A DNA stretch of 7,525 nucleotides, from positions 1-7,525 of the forward strand of contig QHZK01000309.1 in the NCBI GenBank assembly GCA_003224635.1, in the 5' to 3' direction. The notes under the pieces were generated by a model. That model was given only the letters and a program-made list of their open reading frames with translations, was not told the DNA's origin and did not search any database. The translations under genes and the position numbers were made by a program. Origin of the DNA: Acidobacteriota bacterium. Its GTDB lineage: Bacteria > Acidobacteriota > Terriglobia > UBA7540. This document shows, one piece after another, positions 1-5,536 of the stretch; the first letter of the stretch is position 1, and each line of letters opens with the position of its first letter.

Positions 1-191
1 ACTTCCGCGCGATTGTGCCCTGCGGCCTGCGCGATAAGGGCGTGACGTCCGTCGAGAGACTGCTGGGCGGGCGCGTCGAGATGGACGTTGCCGTCGAGCG
101 AGTGATCGGGCATTTCGGCAAAGTGTTTGGTTTAGAAATGAGGAGAGAAGCTCTCCGTCATCAGTTCTCAGTTCTCAGCCAAGAAGCTTGA
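1..191 (+). CDS. lipB: Octanoyltransferase LipB, C-terminal part (5' end outside window)
   Basis: The reading frame enters at the left edge (first full codon at 3) and stops at TGA 189-191, giving about 62 residues. LipB moves the octanoyl group from acyl carrier protein to lipoyl domains, the first step of lipoate assembly in the cytoplasm. The segment FRAIVPCGLRDKGVTSV carries the family's PCG motif, whose Cys forms the acyl-thioester intermediate, followed by the usual GVTS and a C-terminal helix ending near FGKVFGLE. The last dozen residues (about HQFSVLSQEA) are encoded by the spacer repeat starting at 161 and are unlikely to belong to the ancestral protein. The gene lies 74 bp before an E1-alpha gene, and the lipoyl E2 it would serve is in the same cluster. 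Only the end of the protein is visible, so the call rests on the PCG/GVTS block and the context. Confidence 0.82.
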   Translation, partial: FRAIVPCGLRDKGVTSVERLLGGRVEMDVAVERVIGHFGKVFGLEMRREALRHQFSVLSQEA

Positions 192-260
192 GGAAAACGC
201 GTCCGGAACTGACAGCCGAAGACTGATAACTGAAGACTGACAACTGAAATACTGAAATAC
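161..260. repeat. Intergenic word-repeat array, family A, copy 1
   Basis: The left arm is made of TCAGTTC units (161-178) and the right arm of AACTGA/GACTGA units (207-258), separated by a core with GGAAAAC (192-198), CCGG (203-206) and GGAACTGACA (205-214). TCAGTTCTCAGTT (161-173) pairs with AACTGAAGACTGA (228-240) at 11 of 13 positions. GAAGACTGA is repeated at 218-226 and 232-240, and ACTGAAAT is tandem at 243-258. The array covers the lipB stop codon and ends 5 bp before the E1-alpha start. A related array is at 6212-6343. Confidence 0.75.
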
Positions 261-265
261 TTTTC

Positions 266-1225
266 ATGACACTCACCCGCGCCCAACTCCACGAGCTCTA
301 CTACTACCTCCGGCTGAACCGGCGGGTGGATGAGCAGTTGACCAACCTCTACCGCCAGGGCAAGGTGGTTGGTGGAGTCTATTCGTCGCTGGGCCAGGAG
401 GCGATTTCGGTCGGCACGGCGTACGCGCTCGGACCGGAGGACTTCATCGGTCCTATGATTCGCAACGTCGGGGCGATGCTCGTCCGAGGCTACCGCCCGC
501 GCGACGTTTTCCTCCAGTACATGGCGCGCCAGGACGGTCCCACCGGCGGACGCGACGCCAACACGCATTTTGGCGACCTCGCGCGCGGCGTGGTGGCGCC
601 CATCAGCGTGCTGGGCGAGCTGGTCCCGGTGCTGGCCGGCGTCGGCCTCGCGGCCAAGATTCGCAAGGAGAAGCGCGTGGCGCTTACTTACGTGGGCGAC
701 GGCGCGACCAGCACCACTCAGTTTCACGAAGGCGTGAACTTCGCCGCCGTGGCGAAGCTGCCGCTTATCGTGATCGCCGAGAACAACGGATGGGCCTACT
801 CGACGCCGGTCGAAAAGCAGATGGCCGTTAAGGACATTGCCGAGCGCGCCAAAGCTTACGGCATCCCCGGCGTGATCGTGGACGGCAACGACGTGCTCGC
901 GGTCTACGAAGCGGCGCGCGCGGCGGCCGATCGCGCGCGCCGGGGGCTCGGGCCGACGCTGATCGAGGCCAAGACGATGCGCATGAAGGGCCACGCCGAG
1001 CACGACGATGCGCGCTACGTGCCGCAGGCCGTCCTCGAGAAGTGGCGCAAGAAGGACCCGATCCTGCGCTTCGAGAAATACCTCGCCGAGAAAAGGCTCA
1101 TGACGGCTAGTGAGAGGGCCGCACTCGAAGCCCGCATGGAGAAAGAAATTCGCGAGGACGTGGCTTTCGCAGAGTCGAGCCCGTTTCCGCCGCCGGAAGA
1201 CGCGGCGCGGCCGGTGTGGGCGTAA
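266..1225 (+). CDS. Thiamine diphosphate-dependent 2-oxoacid dehydrogenase E1 component, alpha subunit (first copy)
   Basis: This 319-residue protein is the alpha subunit of a heterotetrameric E1, which decarboxylates a 2-oxoacid on thiamine diphosphate (ThDP) and passes the acyl group to lipoyl-E2. The ThDP/Mg motif is GDG (144-146) to ENN (172-174), followed by GWAYSTP. The ThDP-contact segment ISVL is at 113-116 and the phosphorylation-loop-type histidine is H243 in KGHAEHD. Length and end (AFAESSPFP) match the family. The usual Tyr-Arg of YREHG is Ile-Arg here (66-67), and the SEGD after GDGA is replaced by STTQ, so this copy has drifted at cofactor-proximal positions. The ATG at 266 is the natural domain start, but no Shine-Dalgarno sequence precedes it; the repeat array runs to within a few bases. 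A second alpha gene follows after the vapBC pair. Substrate (branched-chain 2-oxoacids or pyruvate) cannot be fixed from sequence. Confidence 0.95.
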   Translation: MTLTRAQLHELYYYLRLNRRVDEQLTNLYRQGKVVGGVYSSLGQEAISVGTAYALGPEDFIGPMIRNVGAMLVRGYRPRDVFLQYMARQDGPTGGRDANTHFGDLARGVVAPISVLGELVPVLAGVGLAAKIRKEKRVALTYVGDGATSTTQFHEGVNFAAVAKLPLIVIAENNGWAYSTPVEKQMAVKDIAERAKAYGIPGVIVDGNDVLAVYEAARAAADRARRGLGPTLIEAKTMRMKGHAEHDDARYVPQAVLEKWRKKDPILRFEKYLAEKRLMTASERAALEARMEKEIREDVAFAESSPFPPPEDAARPVWA

Positions 1226-1229
1226 CGTT

Positions 1230-1655
1230 TCAGAAAGGGGGGCGCCAGTGTAGGCCTGGAAATCGAGAGTAATCTCGGTCAGTGGTGATCCACTCGCAGC
1301 CGTTCTCGATCGCGAGGCCGGCAAACCATGCGTCCTGAACGAGGTTTCCAGAGGCTTGAGTGCGCGCGCACAGATCAGCGAAGATGGTCCAGTGGCGCGC
1401 ACCCGGTTCAATAAGCTGGCAGTGCGGCTGCTCCATGAGCACTCGGCAGAATGCCAGCGCCTCATCAAGCTGGCTCGGTTGAGCGTAGATACGGCGGTGA
1501 GTGGAGATGCGCACGAAGGAGCTCAGCACTTGGGGCGATACTCCGTACGCCGACTGCCCGTTGAGCACGGAGTCCAGCCATTCCCGGTAGCGCGGATGTT
1601 CTAGGGAGTCCGTGCGGAACGCGTAGACGAGCACGTTAACGTCCGCCAGAATCAC
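1230..1655 (-). CDS. vapC: VapC-type PIN-domain toxin (ribonuclease)
   Basis: This 141-residue protein is the toxin of a type II toxin-antitoxin pair. PIN-domain toxins cut RNA with a metal site built from acidic residues. Visible acids are D5 in ADVNVLVYA, D108 in GNLVQDAW and D126/D128 in TTDRD, and the ending RFPGLHWRPPF is typical of the subfamily with RFPGL.W.NP. At the usual second-acid position the sequence is VLSSFVRI, without Glu, which I recall as normal for this subfamily. The start is GTG at 1655-1653, overlapping the vapB stop in a GTGA tetranucleotide (4-bp overlap), so translation of the two is coupled. The stop lies 4 bp from the convergent end of the first E1-alpha gene. All parts look intact, so it is probably active unless neutralised by VapB. 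The RNA target cannot be predicted. Confidence 0.93.
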   Translation of the reverse strand: MILADVNVLVYAFRTDSLEHPRYREWLDSVLNGQSAYGVSPQVLSSFVRISTHRRIYAQPSQLDEALAFCRVLMEQPHCQLIEPGARHWTIFADLCARTQASGNLVQDAWFAGLAIENGCEWITTDRDYSRFPGLHWRPPF

Positions 1656-1897
1656 CGCCGGCCCTCCATGGTGTCGAGGAGCGCCGCCGAATCGTTCAGG
1701 TCAACGCCAGGGAGCGTACCGCCGCCTGCGCGAGAGACGGGGAGCTTTGCTCTGGCACGGACAGGGCGCGTTCGGGAAGCAGCCAGCACCAGGCGCAAGC
1801 CTTGCTCGATCATGGAAGTGAGTGTTCGGCCGCGTTTTTGGGCCTCCCGCTTGACTTGCCGGAGCAGGTTTTCATTGAGCCGCACAGTGGTTCGCAT
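1652..1897 (-). CDS. vapB: VapB-type ribbon-helix-helix antitoxin
   Basis: Starting at the ATG at 1897 this is an 81-residue antitoxin that should bind DNA as a dimer and cap VapC. The N-terminal MRTTVRLNENLL is the ribbon strand of a CopG/Arc-like ribbon-helix-helix fold, with helices to about residue 40. The C-terminal LPGVDLNDSAALLDTM matches the toxin-binding tail of VapB partners of this PIN subfamily. An upstream in-frame ATG at 1909 would add only MSRH. I prefer 1897 because the fold begins there and because the predicted promoter would start transcription near 1899, making 1909 part of the -10 region. Neither start has a Shine-Dalgarno sequence, so a leaderless mRNA is possible. The gene overlaps vapC by 4 bp. 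Autorepression through the 1896-1911 palindrome is expected from the family. Confidence 0.9.
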   Translation of the reverse strand: MRTTVRLNENLLRQVKREAQKRGRTLTSMIEQGLRLVLAASRTRPVRARAKLPVSRAGGGTLPGVDLNDSAALLDTMEGRR

Positions 1898-1911
1898 ATG
1901 TCTAGACATAT
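1896..1911. promoter_or_regulatory. Perfect 16-bp palindrome, probable VapB operator
   Basis: ATATGTCTAGACATAT reads the same on both strands. It covers the vapB start region and the predicted -10 hexamer. A further TATGTC half-site lies at 1927-1932. Ribbon-helix-helix antitoxins normally bind such palindromes to repress their own operon; the assignment here is inference. Confidence 0.65.
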
Positions 1912-1934
1912 CAGAACGAATATCCGTATGTCAA
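1906..1934 (-). promoter_or_regulatory. Predicted vapBC promoter
   Basis: On the - strand a perfect TTGACA (1934-1929) is followed after 17 bp by ATATGT (1911-1906), a poor -10 match that sits inside the 16-bp palindrome. Transcription would begin near 1899, at or just before the ATG at 1897. The -35 and spacing are good and the -10 is weak, so confidence is moderate. Confidence 0.45.
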
Positions 1935-1986
1935 GGCGCCCGGCAGCTCAGGCAGCTCGGCAGCAGAATGAGGGATCAGTTAGGTG

Positions 1987-3048
1987 ATGCCTGTCGCTAA
2001 GGCAGCGAAAAAACGCGATCACGAACTCGCACCGGACGCTTCGACGCTTGAGCGGATGCTCTACTACCTCAAGCTCACCCGCGAAGCCGAGTACCGCATC
2101 GAGCGCGTGCTGTACCGCCAGGGAAAGATCGTGGGCGGGGTGTACGTGGGGCGCGGGCAGGAGGCGATTGGGGTGGGCTCGGCGATCCAGCTTATCGAAG
2201 GCGACGTGGCGCTGCCCAGCCACCGCGATTTCTCTTCTTTCGTGATTCGCGGCGTCTCGCTGCGGCAGATTTTCTCGAACTGGATGGCGCGCGCCAACGG
2301 TCCCACGCGCGGCCGCGAGAACACGCTGCACATCGGCGATCTGAAGCTAGGCCTAATCCCCATCATCTCGCCCCTGGGCGACACGTGTCCGGTGGCATGC
2401 GGGGTGGCGCTGACGTTCAAGCAGCGCGGCAAGAAGAACGTGGCCCTGGTGCACTTCGGCGAAGGGACCACGAGCCGGGGCGACGTCCACGAGGCCATGA
2501 ACCTGGCCGCGGTGATGAAGCTGCCCGTCATCTTCATCTGCAACAACAACGCCTACGCCTACTCGACGCCCACGAAATTGCAGTATGCGGTGAAGGACCT
2601 CTCCGTGCGCGGCCCGGCTTACGGGATGCCTGGAGTCAGCATCGACGGGAACGACGTGCTGGCGGTTTACGAGGCCGTCGCCAAGGCGATCGCGCTCGCT
2701 CGGTCGGGCGGCGGGCCGAGCTTCATCGAGGGTAAGACGTTTCGCATGGCCGGGCATTCCGCTCACGACGCGGCGGAATACGTGCCGAAGGAGCTCCTCG
2801 AAAAAGAGGCCAAGCGCGATCCCATCGCGCGGCTCGAGAAGTTGATGCTCGCGCGCCGGCTGGTAACGCGCGAGCGCATCCGGGAAATGGAGCAAGCCAT
2901 CCAAAAGGAGATCGACGACGCCGTCGCGTTTGCCGAATCGTCTCCGATGCCGGAAGGCGAAACCGCTGTCGAGGGGGTCTACTGCGAGCCGGACTGTTGG
3001 TGGAAGAGGAAATTGAGCCATGGTGCGATTGAGTCATTGAGTCATTGA
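1987..3048 (+). CDS. Thiamine diphosphate-dependent 2-oxoacid dehydrogenase E1 component, alpha subunit (second copy)
   Basis: This second E1-alpha (353 residues from ATG 1987; GTG 1984 is an in-frame alternative) is, by eye, about half identical to the first copy over its length. It has the ThDP/Mg motif as GEG (158-160) to NNN (186-188) then AYAYSTP, the contact segment ISPL (127-130), His-Arg (79-80) where many relatives have Tyr-Arg, the loop GHSAHD with H257, and the ending AFAESSPMP. GEG in place of GDG is also found in branched-chain 2-oxoacid E1-alpha. AGGGA at 1971-1975 is a weak, distant ribosome binding site. The tail after about CWWKRK (KLSHGAIESLSH) is encoded by the ATTGAGTC repeat and looks acquired. 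The gene is followed 21 bp later by E1-beta, so it is the copy directly coupled to beta. It may assemble with that beta, share it with the first alpha, or both. Confidence 0.95.
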   Translation: MPVAKAAKKRDHELAPDASTLERMLYYLKLTREAEYRIERVLYRQGKIVGGVYVGRGQEAIGVGSAIQLIEGDVALPSHRDFSSFVIRGVSLRQIFSNWMARANGPTRGRENTLHIGDLKLGLIPIISPLGDTCPVACGVALTFKQRGKKNVALVHFGEGTTSRGDVHEAMNLAAVMKLPVIFICNNNAYAYSTPTKLQYAVKDLSVRGPAYGMPGVSIDGNDVLAVYEAVAKAIALARSGGGPSFIEGKTFRMAGHSAHDAAEYVPKELLEKEAKRDPIARLEKLMLARRLVTRERIREMEQAIQKEIDDAVAFAESSPMPEGETAVEGVYCEPDCWWKRKLSHGAIESLSH

Positions 3049-3051
3049 AGA
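3028..3051. repeat. Short tandem ATTGAGTC repeat, family B, copy 1
   Basis: An 8-bp unit ATTGAGTC is repeated at 3028-3035 and 3036-3043, with a diverged third copy ATTGAAGA at 3044-3051. It covers the stop codon of the second E1-alpha and encodes its last residues. Related words (TCACTGAGTCACT, and ATTGAATCA on the other strand) flank the spacer before E2. Confidence 0.7.
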
Positions 3052-3069
3052 ACTCAGTTAGAGGTTTCC

Positions 3070-4044
3070 ATGCCGGTGATGACTTACGTCGAAGCGATTC
3101 GTCAGGGCATCTGGGAGGAGATGGAACGCGACGCCTCCGTCTTCCTGCTGGGGGAAGACATCGGCGCTTACGGCGGCGCGTTCAAGGTCACGGAGGGGAT
3201 GCTCGAGAAGTTCGGCGCGGACCGCGTGATTGACACGCCGATCTCAGAGTCGGCGATTGTCGGCGCCGCCGTGGGCGCGGCGCTGATGGGGATGCGGCCC
3301 GTGGTCGAGATGCAGTTCATGGATTTCATCGCCTGCGGCTTCGACCAGATCGTGAACATGGCCGCCAAGATTCACTACCGGTGGGGGCCTGCGGTGCCCA
3401 TGGTGATCCGCGGGCCCTCGGGTGCCGGCGTCCACGGCGGCCCGTTCCACTCCCAGTCGAACGAGATGTGGTTCGTGCACACGCCGGGATTGAAGGTCGT
3501 CATCCCCGCCACGGCGTCGGACGCCAAGGGCCTGATCAAGGCCAGCATTCGCGATGACAACCCGGTGATTTTCTACGAGCACAAGTTCCTTTACCGGCGG
3601 GTCAAGGATGAGGTCCCCGAAGAAGACTACGTCGTGCCGTTGGGCAAGGCCGCCGTCCGACGCGACGGAACGGACATCTCCGTCATTACTTACGGGGCCA
3701 TGGTCTGGACGGCGCTCGACGCCGCCAGGGAGCTGGAGAAGGAAGGGATTTCACTCGAGGTCGTTGACCTCCGGTCGCTCCTGCCCTACGATGAGGAAAC
3801 GGTGCTCTCGAGCGTGCGCAAGTGCAGCAAAGCGATCCTGCTGCACGAGGACACCCGCACGGGCGGCATGGCCGGGGAACTCGCCGCGCTGATCGCCGAG
3901 AAGGCTTTTGAGGACTTGGACGGTCCCATCGTCCGAGTTACGGCGCCGGATACGCCCGTCCCCTTTGCTCCGCCGCTCGAGGAATATTTTTTGCCCAACG
4001 CGCAGAAGGTCGCCGACGCGGCGCGGAAGCTGGCGGCCTACTGA
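3070..4044 (+). CDS. Thiamine diphosphate-dependent 2-oxoacid dehydrogenase E1 component, beta subunit
   Basis: This 324-residue protein is the beta partner of the E1 heterotetramer; it supplies the glutamate that activates ThDP and the transketolase C-terminal domain. The pyrimidine-binding domain starts with LGEDIGAYGGAFKVTEG (27-43), the catalytic Glu is E60 in DTPISE, and GGPFHSQSNE (123-132) holds the conserved His loop. The C-terminal domain begins near 190 with VVDLRSLLPYDEETV at 231-245 and HEDTRTGG at 259-266. Length is normal. The opening MPVMTYVEAI, the MQF.DF block and the EHK...Y motif resemble branched-chain 2-oxoacid E1-beta (BfmBAB/BkdB type) more than classic pyruvate dehydrogenase, an assessment from memory. 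AGAGG at 3060-3064 sits 5 bp before the ATG, the best ribosome binding site in the cluster besides that of E2. It is the only beta gene for two alpha genes. Confidence 0.96.
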   Translation: MPVMTYVEAIRQGIWEEMERDASVFLLGEDIGAYGGAFKVTEGMLEKFGADRVIDTPISESAIVGAAVGAALMGMRPVVEMQFMDFIACGFDQIVNMAAKIHYRWGPAVPMVIRGPSGAGVHGGPFHSQSNEMWFVHTPGLKVVIPATASDAKGLIKASIRDDNPVIFYEHKFLYRRVKDEVPEEDYVVPLGKAAVRRDGTDISVITYGAMVWTALDAARELEKEGISLEVVDLRSLLPYDEETVLSSVRKCSKAILLHEDTRTGGMAGELAALIAEKAFEDLDGPIVRVTAPDTPVPFAPPLEEYFLPNAQKVADAARKLAAY

Positions 4045-4054
4045 AGAGATTAAA

Positions 4055-4165
4055 TCACTGAGTCACTCGAAAGGGTCGAAAAAGGTCGAAAGCTCCACGC
4101 TGGGGGTCCGGCTCTTGACCTTAGACTTTTTTAACTTTGGGCTTTCGACTTTCAACTGATTCAAT
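4055..4165. repeat. Intergenic word-repeat array with inverted arms, family B, copy 2
   Basis: The E1-beta to E2 spacer is built of short words. TCACTGAGTCACT (4056-4068) and two GGTCGAAA copies (4074-4081, 4084-4091) form the left arm. ACTTT/GACTTT words and TTCAACTGATTCAATG form the right arm. GTCGAAAGC (4085-4093) is a perfect inverted match to GCTTTCGAC (4141-4149). The middle (about 4094-4115) is GC-rich and unrelated to the family A core. I see no coding content. The fold could act as an RNA element between two coding regions. Confidence 0.68.
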
Positions 4166-4169
4166 GAGG
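4166..4169 (+). promoter_or_regulatory. Ribosome binding site of E2
   Basis: GAGG at 4166-4169 lies 5 bp before ATG 4175 and overlaps the alternative GTG at 4169. Its spacing selects ATG 4175 as the E2 start. Confidence 0.7.
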
Positions 4170-4174
4170 TGAAG

Positions 4175-5506
4175 ATGCCCACCAACGTCATCATGCCCCA
4201 GATGGGGGAAAGCATCGCGGAAGGGACGGTCGTCAAGTGGCTCAAGAAGGTAGGCGAGTACGTCGAGCGCGATGAGCCGCTTCTTGAAATCTCGACCGAC
4301 AAAGTCGACGCGGAGATTCCGTCGCCTGCGGCGGGAGTCCTGAGCAAGATCCTGGTGAAGGAAAACGAGACGGTGGCAGTGAATAGTGTGGTCGCGGTGC
4401 TGGACGGCGAAGAGGCTGCGGCGGCCCGGCCGCCTGCTGTTGAGCGCGCAACGCGGAAGGTCGAGGCGGAACCTACGCCGGCGACGCCCCCGCTCACACC
4501 TCGGAAGAGCGCGCGCGGAGCGCCCGAGGAAGGACTTCGCAGAGGCCCCGATGAAGGGGTTCGCAAAGGGAACGTCCGCTCCTCTCCCCTGGTGCGCCGC
4601 GTCGCGCGCGAGCGTGACGTCGACCTTTCCCGCGTTCCGGGAACGGGCCTGGGCGGCCGCGTCAGCAAGAAGGACATCCTAGCCTATCTCGCCGAGCAGC
4701 CTGCGTCGGAAGCCCCGCGGCCCCAGGCGGCGCCGATGCCTGCGCCCGTAGTGTCCGAGCCTTCCCGCGCGCCGGCACCAGCTCCAGTTCCAGCCCCGCC
4801 TGTCGTCTTCACCGGGCCCACCCAGGTCGTGCCGATGACGCCCATGCGCAGGCAGATTGCCGAGCACATGGTCCTGAGCAAACGGACCTCGGCGCATGTC
4901 ACCACCGTGTTTGAAGTCGAAGTGACTCGGGTCTACGAGACGCGCGCGCGGCAGGCTGAAGAATTCGAGCGGCGCTACGGCATCAAGCTGACCTACACTC
5001 CGTTCTTTGTGCGCGCCGCCGTCGAGGCGATCAAGGAATTCCCCGTCACGAACTCCTCGGTAGACGGCTCAAACGTCGTCTACAAGCGGGAAGTCAATAT
5101 GGGGATCGCCGTAGCGCTCGAGACCGGGCTGATCGTTCCGGTCATCAAGCGCGCGGATGAGAAGAATTTCCTGGGCGTCGCGCGCGCCGTGAACGATCTC
5201 GCCGAGCGCGCCCGCACCAAGCGTTTGAGCGTGGACGACGTGCAGGGCGGTACGTTCACCATCACCAACCCTGGCGTCTTCGGCAGCCTGTTGGGAACCC
5301 CGATCATCAATCAGCCGCAAGTAGCGATTCTCGGCGTGGGCGCCATCGAGAAGCGCGCGGTGGTCCGCGACGACGCCATCGCGATCAGGCCCATGGTCTA
5401 CCTGGCGCTGTCGTTCGACCATCGCATCATCGACGGCGCCGTGGCGGACCAGTTTATGGGGCGGGTGAAGAGCCGGCTCGAGAAGTGGGACGAGGCTGTG
5501 CTCTGA
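4175..5506 (+). CDS. 2-oxoacid dehydrogenase E2, dihydrolipoyl acyltransferase
   Basis: This 443-residue protein forms the core of the dehydrogenase complex: its swinging lipoyl arm takes the acyl group from E1, transfers it to coenzyme A, and is reoxidised by E3. A single lipoyl domain spans about 1-78, with the lipoylated K43 in STDKVDAEIPSP. A linker (80-134) contains a tandem duplication of 8 codons. The peripheral subunit-binding domain is about 135-172 (SSPLVRRVARERDVDL to GGRVSKKDIL). A Pro/Ala-rich linker follows (173-213). The catalytic domain (215-443) has the HxxxDG site at H416-D420 and TNPGVFGS at 364-371. ATG 4175 is chosen over GTG 4169 because of the GAGG spacing. The lipoyl and catalytic domains resemble branched-chain/SucB-like E2 proteins. 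The lipoyl group would depend on the upstream LipB plus a LipA not seen here, and no E3 gene follows in the window. Confidence 0.96.
   Translation: MPTNVIMPQMGESIAEGTVVKWLKKVGEYVERDEPLLEISTDKVDAEIPSPAAGVLSKILVKENETVAVNSVVAVLDGEEAAAARPPAVERATRKVEAEPTPATPPLTPRKSARGAPEEGLRRGPDEGVRKGNVRSSPLVRRVARERDVDLSRVPGTGLGGRVSKKDILAYLAEQPASEAPRPQAAPMPAPVVSEPSRAPAPAPVPAPPVVFTGPTQVVPMTPMRRQIAEHMVLSKRTSAHVTTVFEVEVTRVYETRARQAEEFERRYGIKLTYTPFFVRAAVEAIKEFPVTNSSVDGSNVVYKREVNMGIAVALETGLIVPVIKRADEKNFLGVARAVNDLAERARTKRLSVDDVQGGTFTITNPGVFGSLLGTPIINQPQVAILGVGAIEKRAVVRDDAIAIRPMVYLALSFDHRIIDGAVADQFMGRVKSRLEKWDEAVL
4523..4570 (+). repeat. In-frame 24-bp tandem duplication in the E2 linker
   Basis: Units 4523-4546 and 4547-4570 match at 19 of 24 positions and encode PEEGLRRG and PDEGVRKG. 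The repeat is in phase with codons 117-132, just before the subunit-binding domain, and adds a charged stretch to a linker that is otherwise Ala/Pro/Thr-rich. Confidence 0.8.
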
Positions 5507-5536
5507 GAAACTCGCTGATTGCCCTGAGCGGCAGCT

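Noticed and set aside
188..229. Promoter for the first E1-alpha (TTGAGG with TGATAA)
   Set aside because: Spacing is wrong and the words belong to the repeat array, so the match is not convincing.
161..260. CRISPR array reading of the word repeats
   Set aside because: Units are 6-9 bp, imperfect and mirrored, with no constant spacer length and no cas genes.
161..1468. Long - strand open frame (435 codons) opposite the first E1-alpha
   Set aside because: It is antisense to a clear enzyme gene and to part of vapC, has no recognisable domain, and its length is explained by high GC content and few stop codons.
1230..1909. Insertion sequence or transposon carrying vapBC
   Set aside because: No transposase, no terminal inverted repeats at the module edges and no target-site duplication that I can see.
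2353..3021. Long - strand open frames opposite the second E1-alpha
   Set aside because: Arg- and His-rich shadow translations of a conserved gene, with no family features.
3608..3892. + strand frame overlapping E1-beta in another phase
   Set aside because: Composition is typical of an out-of-frame reading of a GC-rich gene; E1-beta covers the same bases with full conservation.
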